This document shows, piece by piece, positions 16,178 through 25,510 of a DNA stretch of 64,000 nucleotides. Made by a program: the position numbers and the translations under genes. The stretch comes from Mesorhizobium sp. (GTDB lineage Bacteria > Pseudomonadota > Alphaproteobacteria > Rhizobiales > Rhizobiaceae). A model generated the notes under the pieces. The model did not search any database. It saw only the letters and a program-made list of their open reading frames with translations, and was not told the origin of the DNA. The first letter of the stretch is position 1. Each line of letters opens with the position of its first letter. The DNA lies in the NCBI GenBank assembly GCA_004020315.1, contig SAQG01000011.1:64868-128867 (forward strand). Reading direction: 5' to 3'.

Positions 16178-17365
16178 GCGATCGATCTCGCCGAACACGA
16201 TATCGAGCGACCCGATGATCGCAGCGACATCGGCGAGCATGTGCCCCCGCGACAGAAAATCCATCGCCTGCAAATGGGCAAAAGACGGCGCGCGGATCTT
16301 GCACCGATATGGAGTATTGCTGCCGTTCGAAACCAGATAGACGCCGAATTCGCCCTTCGGCGCCTCCACGGCGGCGTAGACCTCTCCGGCGGGCACGCGA
16401 ATGCCCTCCGTGTACAGTTTGAAATGGTGGATCGTCGCTTCCATCGAGCGTTTCATCGTCGCCCGCGGCGGCGGGGTGATCTTGTGGTTCGGAATTGCCA
16501 CCGGCCCTTGGCCTTCCGGCGATCGCAGTTTCTCCAGGCATTGCTTCATGATCCGGACCGACTGGCGCATTTCCTCCATGCGGACGAGATAGCGGTCGTA
16601 ACAGTCGCCGTTCTTGCCGATGGGAATGTCGAAATCCATCTCGGGGTAGCATTCATATGGCTGCGCCTTGCGCAAGTCCCATGGTGCGCCCGAGCCGCGC
16701 ACCATCACGCCGGAGAAGCCCCAGGCCCAGGCGTCGTCCTGCCCGATCACGCCGACATCGACATTGCGCTGCTTGAAAATGCGGTTGTCGGTGAGCAGGC
16801 CCTTGAGGTTGTCGCAGACCTTGAGAAACGGATCGCAGAAATCCCAAATGTCGTCCAGCAGCTTCGGAGGCAGGTCCTGGTGCACGCCGCCGACCCTGAA
16901 ATAATTTGCGTGCATGCGGGCGCCGGAGGCGCGCTCGTAAAAGACCATCAGCTTCTCGCGCTCGGCGAAACCCCAGAGCGGCGGGGTCAGCGCGCCGATA
17001 TCCATGGCCTGTGTCGTGACGTTGAGGAGATGCGACAGAAGCCGGCCGATTTCGCAAAAGAGAACACGGATGAGCTGGCCGCGCTTTGGGATCGATATTT
17101 CGAGCAGCTTCTCGGCGGCGAGGCAGAACGCATGCTCCTGGTTCATCGGCGCGACATAGTCGAGCCGGTCAAAATAGGGCAGGGCCTGCAGATAATTCTT
17201 GTACTCGATGAGTTTTTCCGTGCCGCGGTGGAGCAGGCCGATATGGGGATCGGCGCGCTCGACGATCTCGCCGTCCAGTTCCAGCACCAGCCGCAGCACG
17301 CCGTGAGCCGAGGGATGCTGCGGCCCAAAGTTGAGGGTGAAGTTGCGAACTGCGGCTTCGACCAC
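16175..17365 (-). CDS. nuoD: NADH-quinone oxidoreductase subunit D, orphan copy
   Basis: 396 residues, full length. It opens with [20 protein letters not shown] and contains [29 protein letters not shown] and a C-terminal DIVFGEIDR ending, all hallmarks of the 49-kDa subunit that forms the quinone site of complex I. The start is a GTG at 17365 with GGAG eight bases upstream. Complex I genes normally sit in a nuoA-N operon; here nuoD is alone, with a secreted protein upstream and a convergent gene downstream. It is therefore probably a second, separately regulated copy. The TAG stop lies in a RIME-like repeat. The conserved quinone-site residues appear intact, so it could assemble into complex I. 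Confidence 0.93.
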   Translation of the reverse strand: MVEAAVRNFTLNFGPQHPSAHGVLRLVLELDGEIVERADPHIGLLHRGTEKLIEYKNYLQALPYFDRLDYVAPMNQEHAFCLAAEKLLEISIPKRGQLIRVLFCEIGRLLSHLLNVTTQAMDIGALTPPLWGFAEREKLMVFYERASGARMHANYFRVGGVHQDLPPKLLDDIWDFCDPFLKVCDNLKGLLTDNRIFKQRNVDVGVIGQDDAWAWGFSGVMVRGSGAPWDLRKAQPYECYPEMDFDIPIGKNGDCYDRYLVRMEEMRQSVRIMKQCLEKLRSPEGQGPVAIPNHKITPPPRATMKRSMEATIHHFKLYTEGIRVPAGEVYAAVEAPKGEFGVYLVSNGSNTPYRCKIRAPSFAHLQAMDFLSRGHMLADVAAIIGSLDIVFGEIDR

Positions 17366-17437
17366 GACGGTGCTCCGCTGTACTGGGTCTTTACGGCCGA
17401 AGCCAAGTGCTCCGGTCCGCCATGCCCGAACCGCCGA

Positions 17438-17863
17438 TCAGGTCGTTGTCTGGATGATCAGCGTCAGCGTGCCGTCGCCATCGATATTGGCAGCGACAAC
17501 CTGCGAGGAATCAAGCCCGTTCGCCGCCAGCGCCGTTGCTGCCTGCGGTGACGCATCGATCGAGCTCTGCAGGGTAAGCAGATCCTCAACGCTGGTCTGG
17601 GTGATCACGGCCTCGGCTTGTGTCTTGAGTTCGGGAGGCAAATCTTCGAGGGCGATGATGGCAATGCCAGTAAAGTTCTGGTCGGTGAAATCTTGATCCG
17701 GCAACGCTTGGTCGGGCAAGGCTGGGTCAGGCAGGGTCGGATCGGGCAGGGCTTCCGGCGCCGGGGGTGCGATTTGGGGAAACTGCGGGTCGGTGGATTG
17801 CGCGTGGATCGGCTGCGCCAGGGCCAATCCCGAAAGGGCGGCAATTGTCGTCAACATGCGCAT
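17438..17863 (-). CDS. secreted hypothetical protein with Pro-Asp repeats
   Basis: 141 residues; ATG at 17863 with AAGGACC upstream. A clear signal peptide (MRMLTTIAALSGLALAQPIHAQS, cut probably after HAQ) is followed by a Pro/Asp/Leu-rich repeat region made of LPDPTLPDPALPDQALPDQ-type units. A folded C-terminal part has a DGDGTLTLII ending that could be a small beta structure. Exported to the periplasm or surface. I do not recognise the family. It lies 72 bp upstream of nuoD in the same direction; a functional link is not evident. Confidence 0.65.
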   Translation of the reverse strand: MRMLTTIAALSGLALAQPIHAQSTDPQFPQIAPPAPEALPDPTLPDPALPDQALPDQDFTDQNFTGIAIIALEDLPPELKTQAEAVITQTSVEDLLTLQSSIDASPQAATALAANGLDSSQVVAANIDGDGTLTLIIQTTT

Positions 17864-17990
17864 AATCGGTCCTTCCGTTCTCCGTTTGCTCGGGGAGGAT
17901 CACTTAGTGACCACACAACCATTGTGCCGGATTATGGTTCCCGGTCCGTCACGGATAAGGCCGTTGGGAAGGGAACATGCGTCACCGACG

Positions 17991-18275
17991 CTACGCAACG
18001 GAGAATCGATCGATGACCCACAGCCATGTCCCGTCGCCTTGGCGGCGGGCGACCTCGGCGGTTACGGTGCCATCCGGAAGACGGGTTGACGTGAGGGCCA
18101 AATCTCCGCTGACAACAGCCGGAGCCTGATTTCCAGCAGCAAATTTTCGGCCCGTTGCGACGATGTCCGCGAAGAGTGCCCGGATCGCTTCCCGGCCACG
18201 CGTCAGTTGCCCTTCACCGCTGTCGACGACGGCATGCGGCTCAAATAGGGCCGCCATGCCGTCGATGTCTCCCAC
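17991..18275 (-). CDS. SnoaL/NTF2-like protein, probably N-terminally truncated
   Basis: 94 residues from a GTG at 18275, which has no ribosome-binding site. The sequence GDIDGMAALFEPHAVVDSG, then RGREAIRALFADIV, is typical of the alpha+beta-barrel NTF2/SnoaL fold. The same frame reads on upstream for about 20 family-like codons (SALLISRQWV) to a TAA at 18341 without any ATG, so the normal start is missing. The upstream FAD oxidoreductase gene runs into this region in another frame and stops at 18241. This gene may be a remnant, or it may be translated by coupling. Function unknown; such proteins are often isomerases or small-ligand binders. Confidence 0.5.
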   Translation of the reverse strand: MGDIDGMAALFEPHAVVDSGEGQLTRGREAIRALFADIVATGRKFAAGNQAPAVVSGDLALTSTRLPDGTVTAEVARRQGDGTWLWVIDRFSVA

Positions 18276-19524
18276 CCACTGCCGGGAAATCAGCAGGGCG
18301 CTCCAATTGATCGACGGCCGAGGTTCTGCGACCCCGGCTTACGGATGGCTTACAGGCGCTTGGATTATGCTTTAGCAGTGGGCGCCCGCCGATGTCGCCT
18401 CGGCAGCTTGCCTTTGGCGCGAGGCGCTGCGCGACATGGTCGGCGATCGCCAGGCTTGACGTCAGGCCAGGACTCTCGATGCCGAACAGATTGACAAGGC
18501 TCTCCACGCCGTGCACGGCCGCGTCCTGGATGACGAAGTCGGCATTGGCTTCGCCGGGACCGGAGAGCTTCGGCCGGATACCGCTATAGGCCGGCTGCAG
18601 GCTGCCATCGCGCAGATCCGGCCAGTATTTGCGGATCTCGTCGTAGAAGCGCTCGCCACGCGTTGGATCGAGGCGATAGTCGGGCGTCCCGATCCATTCG
18701 ACATCAGGCCCGAAGCGGGCGACGCCGTCGAGGTCGAGCGTCAGATGCACACCGAGCCCGCCAGGTTCGGGCACGGGATAGACCAGCCGCGAGAACGGCG
18801 CCCGGCCGGCGACAGAGAAATAATTACCTTTGGCATAGCGAAGTTCTGGCACGAATTGCCGGCAGAGCCCGTCAAGCGAGCCGGCAAGTGCCGTGGCGCC
18901 AAGTCCGGCGGCGTTGGCGAAACGCGCGGTGGCGATTTCAAAGCGCTCGCCGCTGGTGCTGTCGATGGTGTCGAGCACGATGCGCCCACCCTCGATGCGG
19001 CCGGCGACGATACGGGTGTTGAGGCTGAGTAGCGCCCCGTGCTCCTCGGCGTCGCCCAGCAACGCCAGCATCAAGGCATGGCTGTCGATGATGCCGGTGG
19101 CGGGAGACAGCAGGGCCGCCGTGCACCGCAGCGCGGGCTCCATCCTGCGCGCCTCTGCTGCGGTCAACGGCTTCAGGTCGCCAGCGCCGCAAGCGGAGGC
19201 GTTGGTCAGGATGGAAGCGAGCACCGGCTCCTGTTCGGCATCCGTGGCGACGATGAGCTTGCCGCAGCGCGCATGCGGGATCGCCCGCTCCTGGCAATAA
19301 CGGTAGAGCCTTTCCCGGCCTGCCACGCAGAGCCGGGCCTTCAGCGACCCGGCCGGATAGTGGATGCCGGCATGGATAACCTCGGAACTACGCGAGCTAA
19401 TCCCGGTGCCGACGGCGTTCTCGGCCTCGAGGATCAGGGTGTCCACGCCGCGCTGCCCCATCTCTCGCGCGATCGCGAGGCCGATGACGCCGGCGCCGGC
19501 AACGATACAATCGACATGGTCCAC
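18241..19524 (-). CDS. FAD-dependent oxidoreductase (DAO/L-2-hydroxyglutarate oxidase-like)
   Basis: 427 residues. GTG start at 19524 behind GAGGTGG. The N-terminal dinucleotide-binding motif is VAGAGVIGLAIAREM, followed by SSRSSEVIHAGIHYP, which is shared by LhgO-type 2-hydroxyacid oxidases and related DAO-family proteins. The C-terminal family block FGIESPGLTSSLAIADHVA ends near residue 370. The last ~55 residues are basic, lack family character, and coincide with another frame of the SnoaL-like gene, so the natural stop may have been lost by a frameshift or point change. Divergent from the aminotransferase at 19804. It probably oxidises a 2-hydroxy acid or an amino acid and feeds electrons to the membrane; substrate not determinable. 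Confidence 0.82.
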   Translation of the reverse strand: MDHVDCIVAGAGVIGLAIAREMGQRGVDTLILEAENAVGTGISSRSSEVIHAGIHYPAGSLKARLCVAGRERLYRYCQERAIPHARCGKLIVATDAEQEPVLASILTNASACGAGDLKPLTAAEARRMEPALRCTAALLSPATGIIDSHALMLALLGDAEEHGALLSLNTRIVAGRIEGGRIVLDTIDSTSGERFEIATARFANAAGLGATALAGSLDGLCRQFVPELRYAKGNYFSVAGRAPFSRLVYPVPEPGGLGVHLTLDLDGVARFGPDVEWIGTPDYRLDPTRGERFYDEIRKYWPDLRDGSLQPAYSGIRPKLSGPGEANADFVIQDAAVHGVESLVNLFGIESPGLTSSLAIADHVAQRLAPKASCRGDIGGRPLLKHNPSACKPSVSRGRRTSAVDQLERPADFPAVGGRHRRHGGPI

Positions 19525-19803
19525 GATCAGGCCACCTCAGCCTTGTTGTTGTGCCTGCTGGTGAGCCGTTCGGGAATTACGCCTCGGCGATGCGCACAGC
19601 GGGCTTGGCGCAGGTTCCCGCGTTCTGCAGCCTCGAAGCTGAAATTCTGCATGTCTTCCGTCCATTCGCCAGCCCTTCCGAAAGGACTTGACACCCTTAC
19701 AAGAAACAGGTGCACCAAACAGCATCAATGCCAGAGGGAACCTGCCGATGCGCGCCGTACGGCGGCAGGACCCAACACCCCGGCATTCAGGACAGGAGCC
19801 ATC

Positions 19804-21180
19804 ATGGACGCTCGACCGAATTCTCCCGAAGCCCGCGACATCAGCTACCACATGCACGGCTACACCAATGCCCGCAAGCATGAGGAAGCCGGGCCGCTGG
19901 TCATCGAAAAGGGCGACGGCATCTATGTCGAGGATCTCGCCGGCAACCGCTATATCGAGGCGATGGCCGGGCTTTGGAGCGTCGCGGTCGGCTTCTCGGA
20001 GAAGCGGCTGGTCGATGCGGCGGTGCGCCAGATGTCCAAGCTGCCTTACTATCACAACTTCGGTTCCAAATCGCATTCGCCGCTGATCGATCTCGCCGAG
20101 AAGCTGGTGCAGATGGCGCCGGTGCCGATGAGCAAGGCATATTTCACCAATTCCGGCTCCGAGGCCAACGATACGGCCATGAAGATGATCTGGTACCGGT
20201 CGAATGCGCTCGGCCAGCCGGCGCGCAAGAAGATCATCAGCCGCATTCGCGGCTATCACGGCGTCACCATTGCCTCGGCAAGCCTGACCGGGCTGCCCAA
20301 CAACCACAATTCCTTTGATCTGCCGATTGCCAACGTGCTGCACACGTCGACGCCGCACCATTGGCGCGAGGCGCTGCCAAATGAGAGCGAAGGAGAGTTT
20401 TCGAGCCGGCTTGCCGACGACTTGGAAAAGCTGATCCTGGCCGAAGGACCGGAAACCATCGCCGCCTTCTTCGGCGAACCGATCATGGGCGCCGGCGGCG
20501 TCATCGTTCCCCCGGCCGGCTATTGGGAGAAGATACAGGCGGTCCTGTCGAAATACGACATCCTGCTCGTCGCCGACGAGGTCATCTGCGGCTTTGGCCG
20601 CACCGGGGAGATGTTCGGCTCGCAGACCTTCGGCATCAGGCCCGACATCATGGTGCTGTCGAAACAGATTTCTTCGTCCTACCTGCCGATCTCGGCCTTG
20701 CTGATCAACGAAAAGATGTTCGAGCCGATTGCCGACGAGAGCAATCGCATCGGTACTTTCGGCCACGGCTTCACCGGTGGCGGCCATCCCGTTGCGGCGG
20801 CGGTCGCGTTGGAGAACCTGAAGCTGATCGAAGAGCGCGATCTCGTCGGCAATGCGCGCATGGTCGGCGCGCATATGCAGAAGCGGCTGCGCAAGTTCGC
20901 TTCGCACCCGCTTGTCGGCGAGGTGCGCGGCGTCGGCCTGATCGCGGCGGTCGAACTGGTCGGCGACAAGGGAAACAAAACGCCGTGGGAGACAGCCGGC
21001 GCGCTGGGCGGGCTGGTCAACGGCTTTATGCAGCAGAACGGCGTTATATCCCGCAACATGGGCGATGCGCTGGCCTTCTGCCCACCGCTGATCATCACCG
21101 CGCCCCAGGTCGATCAGATGATAGACGCGTTCGAAAGATCGCTCGAAGCCGCCGCCAAGCAGGTCGGATCACAGAGCTGA
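19804..21180 (+). CDS. class III (omega) aminotransferase
   Basis: 458 residues. ATG at 19804 with GGAG ten bases upstream. Class III transaminase features: YFTNSGSEANDTAMK for the PLP phosphate, LLVADEVICGFGRTG with the conserved Asp, and the PLP Lys in VLSKQISSSYLPISA. It is similar in length to the aminotransferase at 22479-23858 but distinct. It lies next to, not inside, the ectoine cluster and is divergent from the FAD oxidoreductase. It may act on another omega-amino acid, diamine or pyruvate-linked substrate. No transporter is attached. A separate function from ectoine breakdown is possible. Confidence 0.9.
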   Translation: MDARPNSPEARDISYHMHGYTNARKHEEAGPLVIEKGDGIYVEDLAGNRYIEAMAGLWSVAVGFSEKRLVDAAVRQMSKLPYYHNFGSKSHSPLIDLAEKLVQMAPVPMSKAYFTNSGSEANDTAMKMIWYRSNALGQPARKKIISRIRGYHGVTIASASLTGLPNNHNSFDLPIANVLHTSTPHHWREALPNESEGEFSSRLADDLEKLILAEGPETIAAFFGEPIMGAGGVIVPPAGYWEKIQAVLSKYDILLVADEVICGFGRTGEMFGSQTFGIRPDIMVLSKQISSSYLPISALLINEKMFEPIADESNRIGTFGHGFTGGGHPVAAAVALENLKLIEERDLVGNARMVGAHMQKRLRKFASHPLVGEVRGVGLIAAVELVGDKGNKTPWETAGALGGLVNGFMQQNGVISRNMGDALAFCPPLIITAPQVDQMIDAFERSLEAAAKQVGSQS

Positions 21181-21243
21181 ACAGGTCGTCCGAAGGCAGA
21201 GGCTGAATGGCGCTGGTAATTGGCGAAGCCGAAGCGACATCCA

Positions 21244-21265
21244 ATCTCCCCCGCAAGGGGGAGAT
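21244..21265. repeat. short palindrome ATCTCCCCC-GCAA-GGGGGAGAT
   Basis: A 9-bp perfect stem with a 4-base loop in the convergent gap between the aminotransferase and the dehydrogenase. The same stem sequence recurs twice in the large inverted repeat at 46988-47173, so it belongs to a dispersed family. Confidence 0.6.
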
Positions 21266-21308
21266 CGGCAGCTTCGCCGACGGCGCCAAGCCCCGTCTGT
21301 CATGGCAG

Positions 21309-22415
21309 TCAGCGGGTTGCAGCGAAATCCGAAACGGCATCCGGAACGACCACCAGCTTGCCGACAAAGTCCTTGGCAATGAAATCCGCCTGGGCGCGGT
21401 GGAAATCGGAGAGCTTGTAGACACCGCCGACCAGGGGCCGGATTTTCTTGTCCTCGATGTAGCGGACGATGCGGCGGAAATCGTGTCGCGTGCCCTGGCT
21501 CGACCCGTGCAGCTGCAATTGCTTCAGATACATGGTGCGCAGATCGAGTTGCACGACCGGGCCGGCAATCGCGCCGGCGGTGGTGTAGCGGCCTTCGGGC
21601 CGAAGAATGCGCAGGAGGTCGTTGAAGATCGCGCCGCCGACGAGGTCAGCAACCACGTCGATCGGCTGGCCGACGGTCGCCGCGTTTACGGCGGCGGGCA
21701 GGTCGGCGACGCCACGGGTGATCACCGCCTCGGCGCCGATGTCGAGCACCGCTTGCTCCTTACCCTTGCCGGCGACGGCATAGGGAATCGCGCCGCGCGC
21801 CCGCGCCAGCTGGACGATGCCGGAGCCGACGCCGCCTGAGGCGCCGGTGACCAGCACGCGCTCGCCAGCCCCTAGTGCGGCACGTTCCAGCATCTGTTCG
21901 CCGGTGAGATAGGCGCAGCAGAAGGTGGCGAGTTCGACATCGGTCAGGTCGGTGTCGACGACGTGGGCATTCTCGGCCGGCACGGTCTGGTACTCGGCAT
22001 AGCCGCCGTCGCGGCCGTGGCCCATATAGTCGATGTCGGCGAGTGAATCGTCGTCGCGGTTATAGATGGAGAAATCGACCATCACCCGCTCGCCGATGCG
22101 AGCCGAAGAAACATCATCGCCGACCGCAACGATGTTGCCGACGGTGTCGGTGCCCTGGATGCGCGGGAAGGTCAGCGTGTTGCCTTGCCGCCGCCAGGTC
22201 GATACGGCGGCTGCGTCCTCCTCCGTGCCATAGGCGCCCTGGCGCACCCAGACATCGGTGTTGTTCATGCCGCAAGCGGTGACCTTGACCAGCACCTCGC
22301 CCGGGGCGGGCGAAGGCACTTTCACATCGGTGCGGTAGACGAGCTTTTCCGGCCCGCCGTGACCGGTCAGCTGCACGGCGGCCATGGTGGCGGGGAGGGA
22401 GGGATGAGAGGTCAT
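21309..22415 (-). CDS. medium-chain dehydrogenase/reductase (zinc-less quinone reductase/ADH-like)
   Basis: 368 residues, start at 22415 (MTSHPSLPATMAAVQ) with GGAAG upstream. GroES-like N-terminal domain and Rossmann domain with VLVTGASGGVGSGIVQLA for NAD(P). The Cys of KVTACGMNNTDVWVRQG takes the position of a catalytic zinc ligand. It sits 63 bp downstream of the doeD-like aminotransferase and in the same direction. It is probably the last gene of the asnC-doeC-doeD unit. It might reduce an aldehyde intermediate, but no ectoine step needing it is established, so its role in the cluster is an inference. Confidence 0.85.
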   Translation of the reverse strand: MTSHPSLPATMAAVQLTGHGGPEKLVYRTDVKVPSPAPGEVLVKVTACGMNNTDVWVRQGAYGTEEDAAAVSTWRRQGNTLTFPRIQGTDTVGNIVAVGDDVSSARIGERVMVDFSIYNRDDDSLADIDYMGHGRDGGYAEYQTVPAENAHVVDTDLTDVELATFCCAYLTGEQMLERAALGAGERVLVTGASGGVGSGIVQLARARGAIPYAVAGKGKEQAVLDIGAEAVITRGVADLPAAVNAATVGQPIDVVADLVGGAIFNDLLRILRPEGRYTTAGAIAGPVVQLDLRTMYLKQLQLHGSSQGTRHDFRRIVRYIEDKKIRPLVGGVYKLSDFHRAQADFIAKDFVGKLVVVPDAVSDFAATR

Positions 22416-22478
22416 CGATGTAGCTTCCAGATATTGCAGGTGGGCGCTGCGGATGAGGGGCAGCGCGAAGGTCGACAA

Positions 22479-23858
22479 TTAGAGATTGGCAAACACGCTC
22501 TTCACCGCATCGGCCGCCTTCGACACGATGATGTCGGCTTCCTCACGTGTCAGGCAGAGCGGCGGCGCGAAGCCGAGAATGTCGCCTTGCGGCATGGCAC
22601 GGCCGATGACGCCACGCTCGGCAAGGGCGGTCGCGACCTGCGGCCCGATCTTTTGCGAAACGTCGAAGAACACGCGGTCATCCCGGTCGGCGACGAACTC
22701 GACCGCCGCCAGCATGCCGTCGCCGCGAACCTCGCCGACATTCTTGTGGCCGCTGACGGCTTTCGCCAGTTCGGCGCGGAAATAGGCACCGGTCTCGCCG
22801 GCGTTGGTGACCAGGTCCATCTCGTCGATCAGTTCCAGGTTGGCGACGCCGGCGGCAACGCAGATCGGATGCGCCGAATAGGTCCAGCCATGGCCGAGCG
22901 AGCCGAGCTTGTCGGAACCCTGCACCAGCACCTGCCAGACCTTACCCGAGACGATGACGCCAGACAGCGGCGCATAGGCCGAGGTCAGGCCCTTAGCGAT
23001 GGTGATCAGGTCGGGCTTGATGCCGTAGTGGTCGGAGCCGAACATGGTGCCCAGCCGGCCGAAGCCGGTGACCACTTCGTCGGCAACCAGCAGCACGTCG
23101 TACTTCCTCAGTACCGCCTGGATCTTTTCCCAATAGAGAGCGGGCGGCGGCACGATGCCGCCAGTGCCGAGGATCGGCTCGCCGATGAAGGCGGCGACGG
23201 TATCGGGACCTTCGGCGAGGATCATCTCTTCGAGCTTGTCGGCGCAGTATTGGGAAAACTGCTCCTCGCTCATCGAGCGGTCGGCGCGGCGGAAATAGTA
23301 GGGCGCCTCGGTATGCAGGATCGGCGCGCGCGGCAGGTCGAAGGCGTTGTGGAACAGGTCGAGACCGGTCAGCGAGCCGGTCATGACGCCGGAGCCGTGA
23401 TAGCCGCGCCAGCGCGAGATGATCTTCTTCTTCTCCGGCCGGCCGAGCACGTTGTTGTAATACCAGATCAGTTTGATGTTGGTTTCGTTGGCGTCGGAGC
23501 CGGAGAGGCCGAAATAGACCCTCGACATGCCTTTCGGGGCGCGGTCGATGATCATCTTGGAGAGCGTGATCGACGCCTCGGTGCCGTGGCCGACATAGGC
23601 ATGATAATAGGCGAGGTTCTTGGCCTGGGCGGCGATGGCGTCGGCGATCTTCTGGCGGCCATAGCCGACATTGACGCAGTAAAGCCCAGCGAAGGCATCG
23701 ATGCTCTTGCGGCCATTGTTGTCCCAGATGGTGACGCCTTCGCCGCCGGCGATAATGCGGGTCGGCGATTCACCCCGTGCATGGGTGCCCATATGGGTCG
23801 AGGGATGGAAGAAGTAGTCGCGGTCCCAGGCGGCGAGTTCGTTGGACTGGTCGAGCAT
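22479..23858 (-). CDS. doeD: class III aminotransferase, probable L-2,4-diaminobutyrate transaminase
   Basis: 459 residues; ATG at 23858 with AGGAG upstream. PLP-fold type I motifs: YFGLSGSDANETNIKL, LLVADEVVTGFGRLG and the PLP Lys in TIAKGLTSAYAPLSG. In ectoine catabolism a class III transaminase (Atf/DoeD) converts L-2,4-diaminobutyrate to aspartate semialdehyde. This gene lies 34 bp after the dehydrogenase gene of the same pathway, which supports the assignment. The substrate is inferred from context. The protein family also includes omega-amino acid:pyruvate transaminases. Confidence 0.8.
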   Translation of the reverse strand: MLDQSNELAAWDRDYFFHPSTHMGTHARGESPTRIIAGGEGVTIWDNNGRKSIDAFAGLYCVNVGYGRQKIADAIAAQAKNLAYYHAYVGHGTEASITLSKMIIDRAPKGMSRVYFGLSGSDANETNIKLIWYYNNVLGRPEKKKIISRWRGYHGSGVMTGSLTGLDLFHNAFDLPRAPILHTEAPYYFRRADRSMSEEQFSQYCADKLEEMILAEGPDTVAAFIGEPILGTGGIVPPPALYWEKIQAVLRKYDVLLVADEVVTGFGRLGTMFGSDHYGIKPDLITIAKGLTSAYAPLSGVIVSGKVWQVLVQGSDKLGSLGHGWTYSAHPICVAAGVANLELIDEMDLVTNAGETGAYFRAELAKAVSGHKNVGEVRGDGMLAAVEFVADRDDRVFFDVSQKIGPQVATALAERGVIGRAMPQGDILGFAPPLCLTREEADIIVSKAADAVKSVFANL

Positions 23859-23892
23859 TTTTTTACTCCTGAGGAAAAGTGTCGGGCGCGGC

Positions 23893-25386
23893 TTACGCTA
23901 CGTCCAGGCAGAGATATTTGAGATCGGTAAAGGCTTCGAGCCCGTGGCGCGAGCCCTCGCGACCGATGCCGGACTGTTTGACGCCGCCGAAGGGGATCGG
24001 CGCGCCGGTGATCTTCACGCGGTTGATGGCGACCATACCGTAGTCGAGTGCGCGGCCCATGCGCAATTGGCGGCCGCCGTTCTCGGTGACGACATAGGCG
24101 ACGAGGCCGTATTCGGTGGCGTTGGCACGGGCAACGACTTCCTCTTCGCTGTCGAAGGGCGTCACGGCGGCGACCGGACCAAAGGTTTCCTCGCGCATAA
24201 TCAGCGCGTCGTCGGTGACGTCGGCCAGCAGGGTCGGCTGGTAGAACAGCGGTCCTGCAGAATCGCGTTTGCCGCCGGTAAGGCAGCGTGCGCCACGGGC
24301 GAGCGCATCGGCGACCTGTTCCTCGACCTTCTTGACACCGCGCTCATGCATCAAAGGCCCGATGTCGGTGTTATCGGCCAGGCCATTGCCGGTCCGCAGC
24401 GTCTCGATGCGCTTGGCGAAGGCGGCGCAGAAACGATCGTAGATCGGGCGCTGGACATAGATGCGGTTGGCGGCGAGGCAATCCTGGCCGGAAGTGGCGA
24501 ATTTGGCGTCGACGGCGATGGTCACTGCCTTGTCGAGATCGGCGTCGGCAAAGACGATCAGCGGCGCATGACCGCCAAGCTCCATCACCAGCCGCTTCAT
24601 CGTCGGCGCGCTTTGCGCCGCGATCAGCTTGCCGATCTCGGTCGAGCCGGTGAAGCTCATGGCCCGGACGCGAGCGTCTTCGCACATCCGCCCAACGATG
24701 GTCGAAGCCTTGCCGGTGAGAACATTGAAGACGCCAGCCGGCAGGCCTGCGCGTTCGCCGAGCTCGGCCAGCGCCAGCGCCGACAGCGGCGTTTCCGAGG
24801 ATGGGTGCGCGACGATGGTGCAGCCGGCGGCAAGCGCCGCAGATGCCTTGCGGGTCAGCATGGCCGCGGGAAAATTCCACGGCGTGACGATGCCGACGAC
24901 GCCGAGCGGTTCGCGTCGCACCATCATCTCGGCGTTTGGCAGATGGCTGGTGACGCTTTCGGCGTTGAGGCGTTTTGCCTCCTCGGCATACCACTCGACG
25001 AAGGAGGCGGCGTAGTCGATCTCGCCAAGCGATTCCTTGAGCGGCTTGCCCTGTTCGAGCGTCATCAAGAGCACCAGATCCTCTTTAGCGGCGATGATCA
25101 GGTCGAACCATTTTCGCAGAATTCTCGAGCGCTCCTGCGGCAAAAGTCCTCGCCAGGCGGGAAAGGCCCGCGACGCCGCCTCGATTGCCTTGCTCGTCTG
25201 CCTGCTATCGAGCGCGGCAACCCAGGCGACGGTTGCGCCCGTAGCAGGATCGGTCACCTCGAAGCTCTCGGCGGCCTCACTCGCCGTCCAGTGGCCGTCG
25301 ACATAGGCGAGTTCTCGCAGCAGCCGGCGGTCGGCGAGGCGGTCGAGCGCTTCATGACGGTGCGAGCGGGCAAAATGGGCGGACAT
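23893..25386 (-). CDS. doeC: NAD(P)-dependent semialdehyde dehydrogenase (GabD-like), probable aspartate-semialdehyde dehydrogenase of ectoine catabolism
   Basis: 497 residues, ATG at 25386 with GGAG upstream. Aldehyde dehydrogenase superfamily: GIVTPWNFPAAM, FTGSTEIGKLI for the cofactor, general-base Glu in MELGGHAP and catalytic Cys in SGQDCLAANR. By sequence it is a succinate-semialdehyde dehydrogenase type. In ectoine-degrading bacteria such an enzyme (Ssd/DoeC) oxidises aspartate semialdehyde to aspartate, and its placement between asnC and the aminotransferase matches that gene order. Spacing to doeD is 34 bp. The exact substrate is an inference. Confidence 0.85.
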   Translation of the reverse strand: MSAHFARSHRHEALDRLADRRLLRELAYVDGHWTASEAAESFEVTDPATGATVAWVAALDSRQTSKAIEAASRAFPAWRGLLPQERSRILRKWFDLIIAAKEDLVLLMTLEQGKPLKESLGEIDYAASFVEWYAEEAKRLNAESVTSHLPNAEMMVRREPLGVVGIVTPWNFPAAMLTRKASAALAAGCTIVAHPSSETPLSALALAELGERAGLPAGVFNVLTGKASTIVGRMCEDARVRAMSFTGSTEIGKLIAAQSAPTMKRLVMELGGHAPLIVFADADLDKAVTIAVDAKFATSGQDCLAANRIYVQRPIYDRFCAAFAKRIETLRTGNGLADNTDIGPLMHERGVKKVEEQVADALARGARCLTGGKRDSAGPLFYQPTLLADVTDDALIMREETFGPVAAVTPFDSEEEVVARANATEYGLVAYVVTENGGRQLRMGRALDYGMVAINRVKITGAPIPFGGVKQSGIGREGSRHGLEAFTDLKYLCLDVA

Positions 25387-25510
25387 GGTCGAGATCTCCC
25401 GGTTCGGAGTGATACGGGAAGACTATTCGCGAGCAGCAGACAGAGAGGCTGTTTGCGTGCCTGCGCGTAGAGAGATTGTCTCTATTGCATCGCTCGGGCA
25501 GACGATCTCT

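Noticed and set aside
19537..20907. 456-codon frame opposite the aminotransferase at 19804
   Set aside because: Shadow of a well-supported class III aminotransferase; no motif in the antisense protein.
22185..23921. 578-codon frame opposite the doeD gene
   Set aside because: Antisense to a clear aminotransferase; composition is that of a mirror frame.
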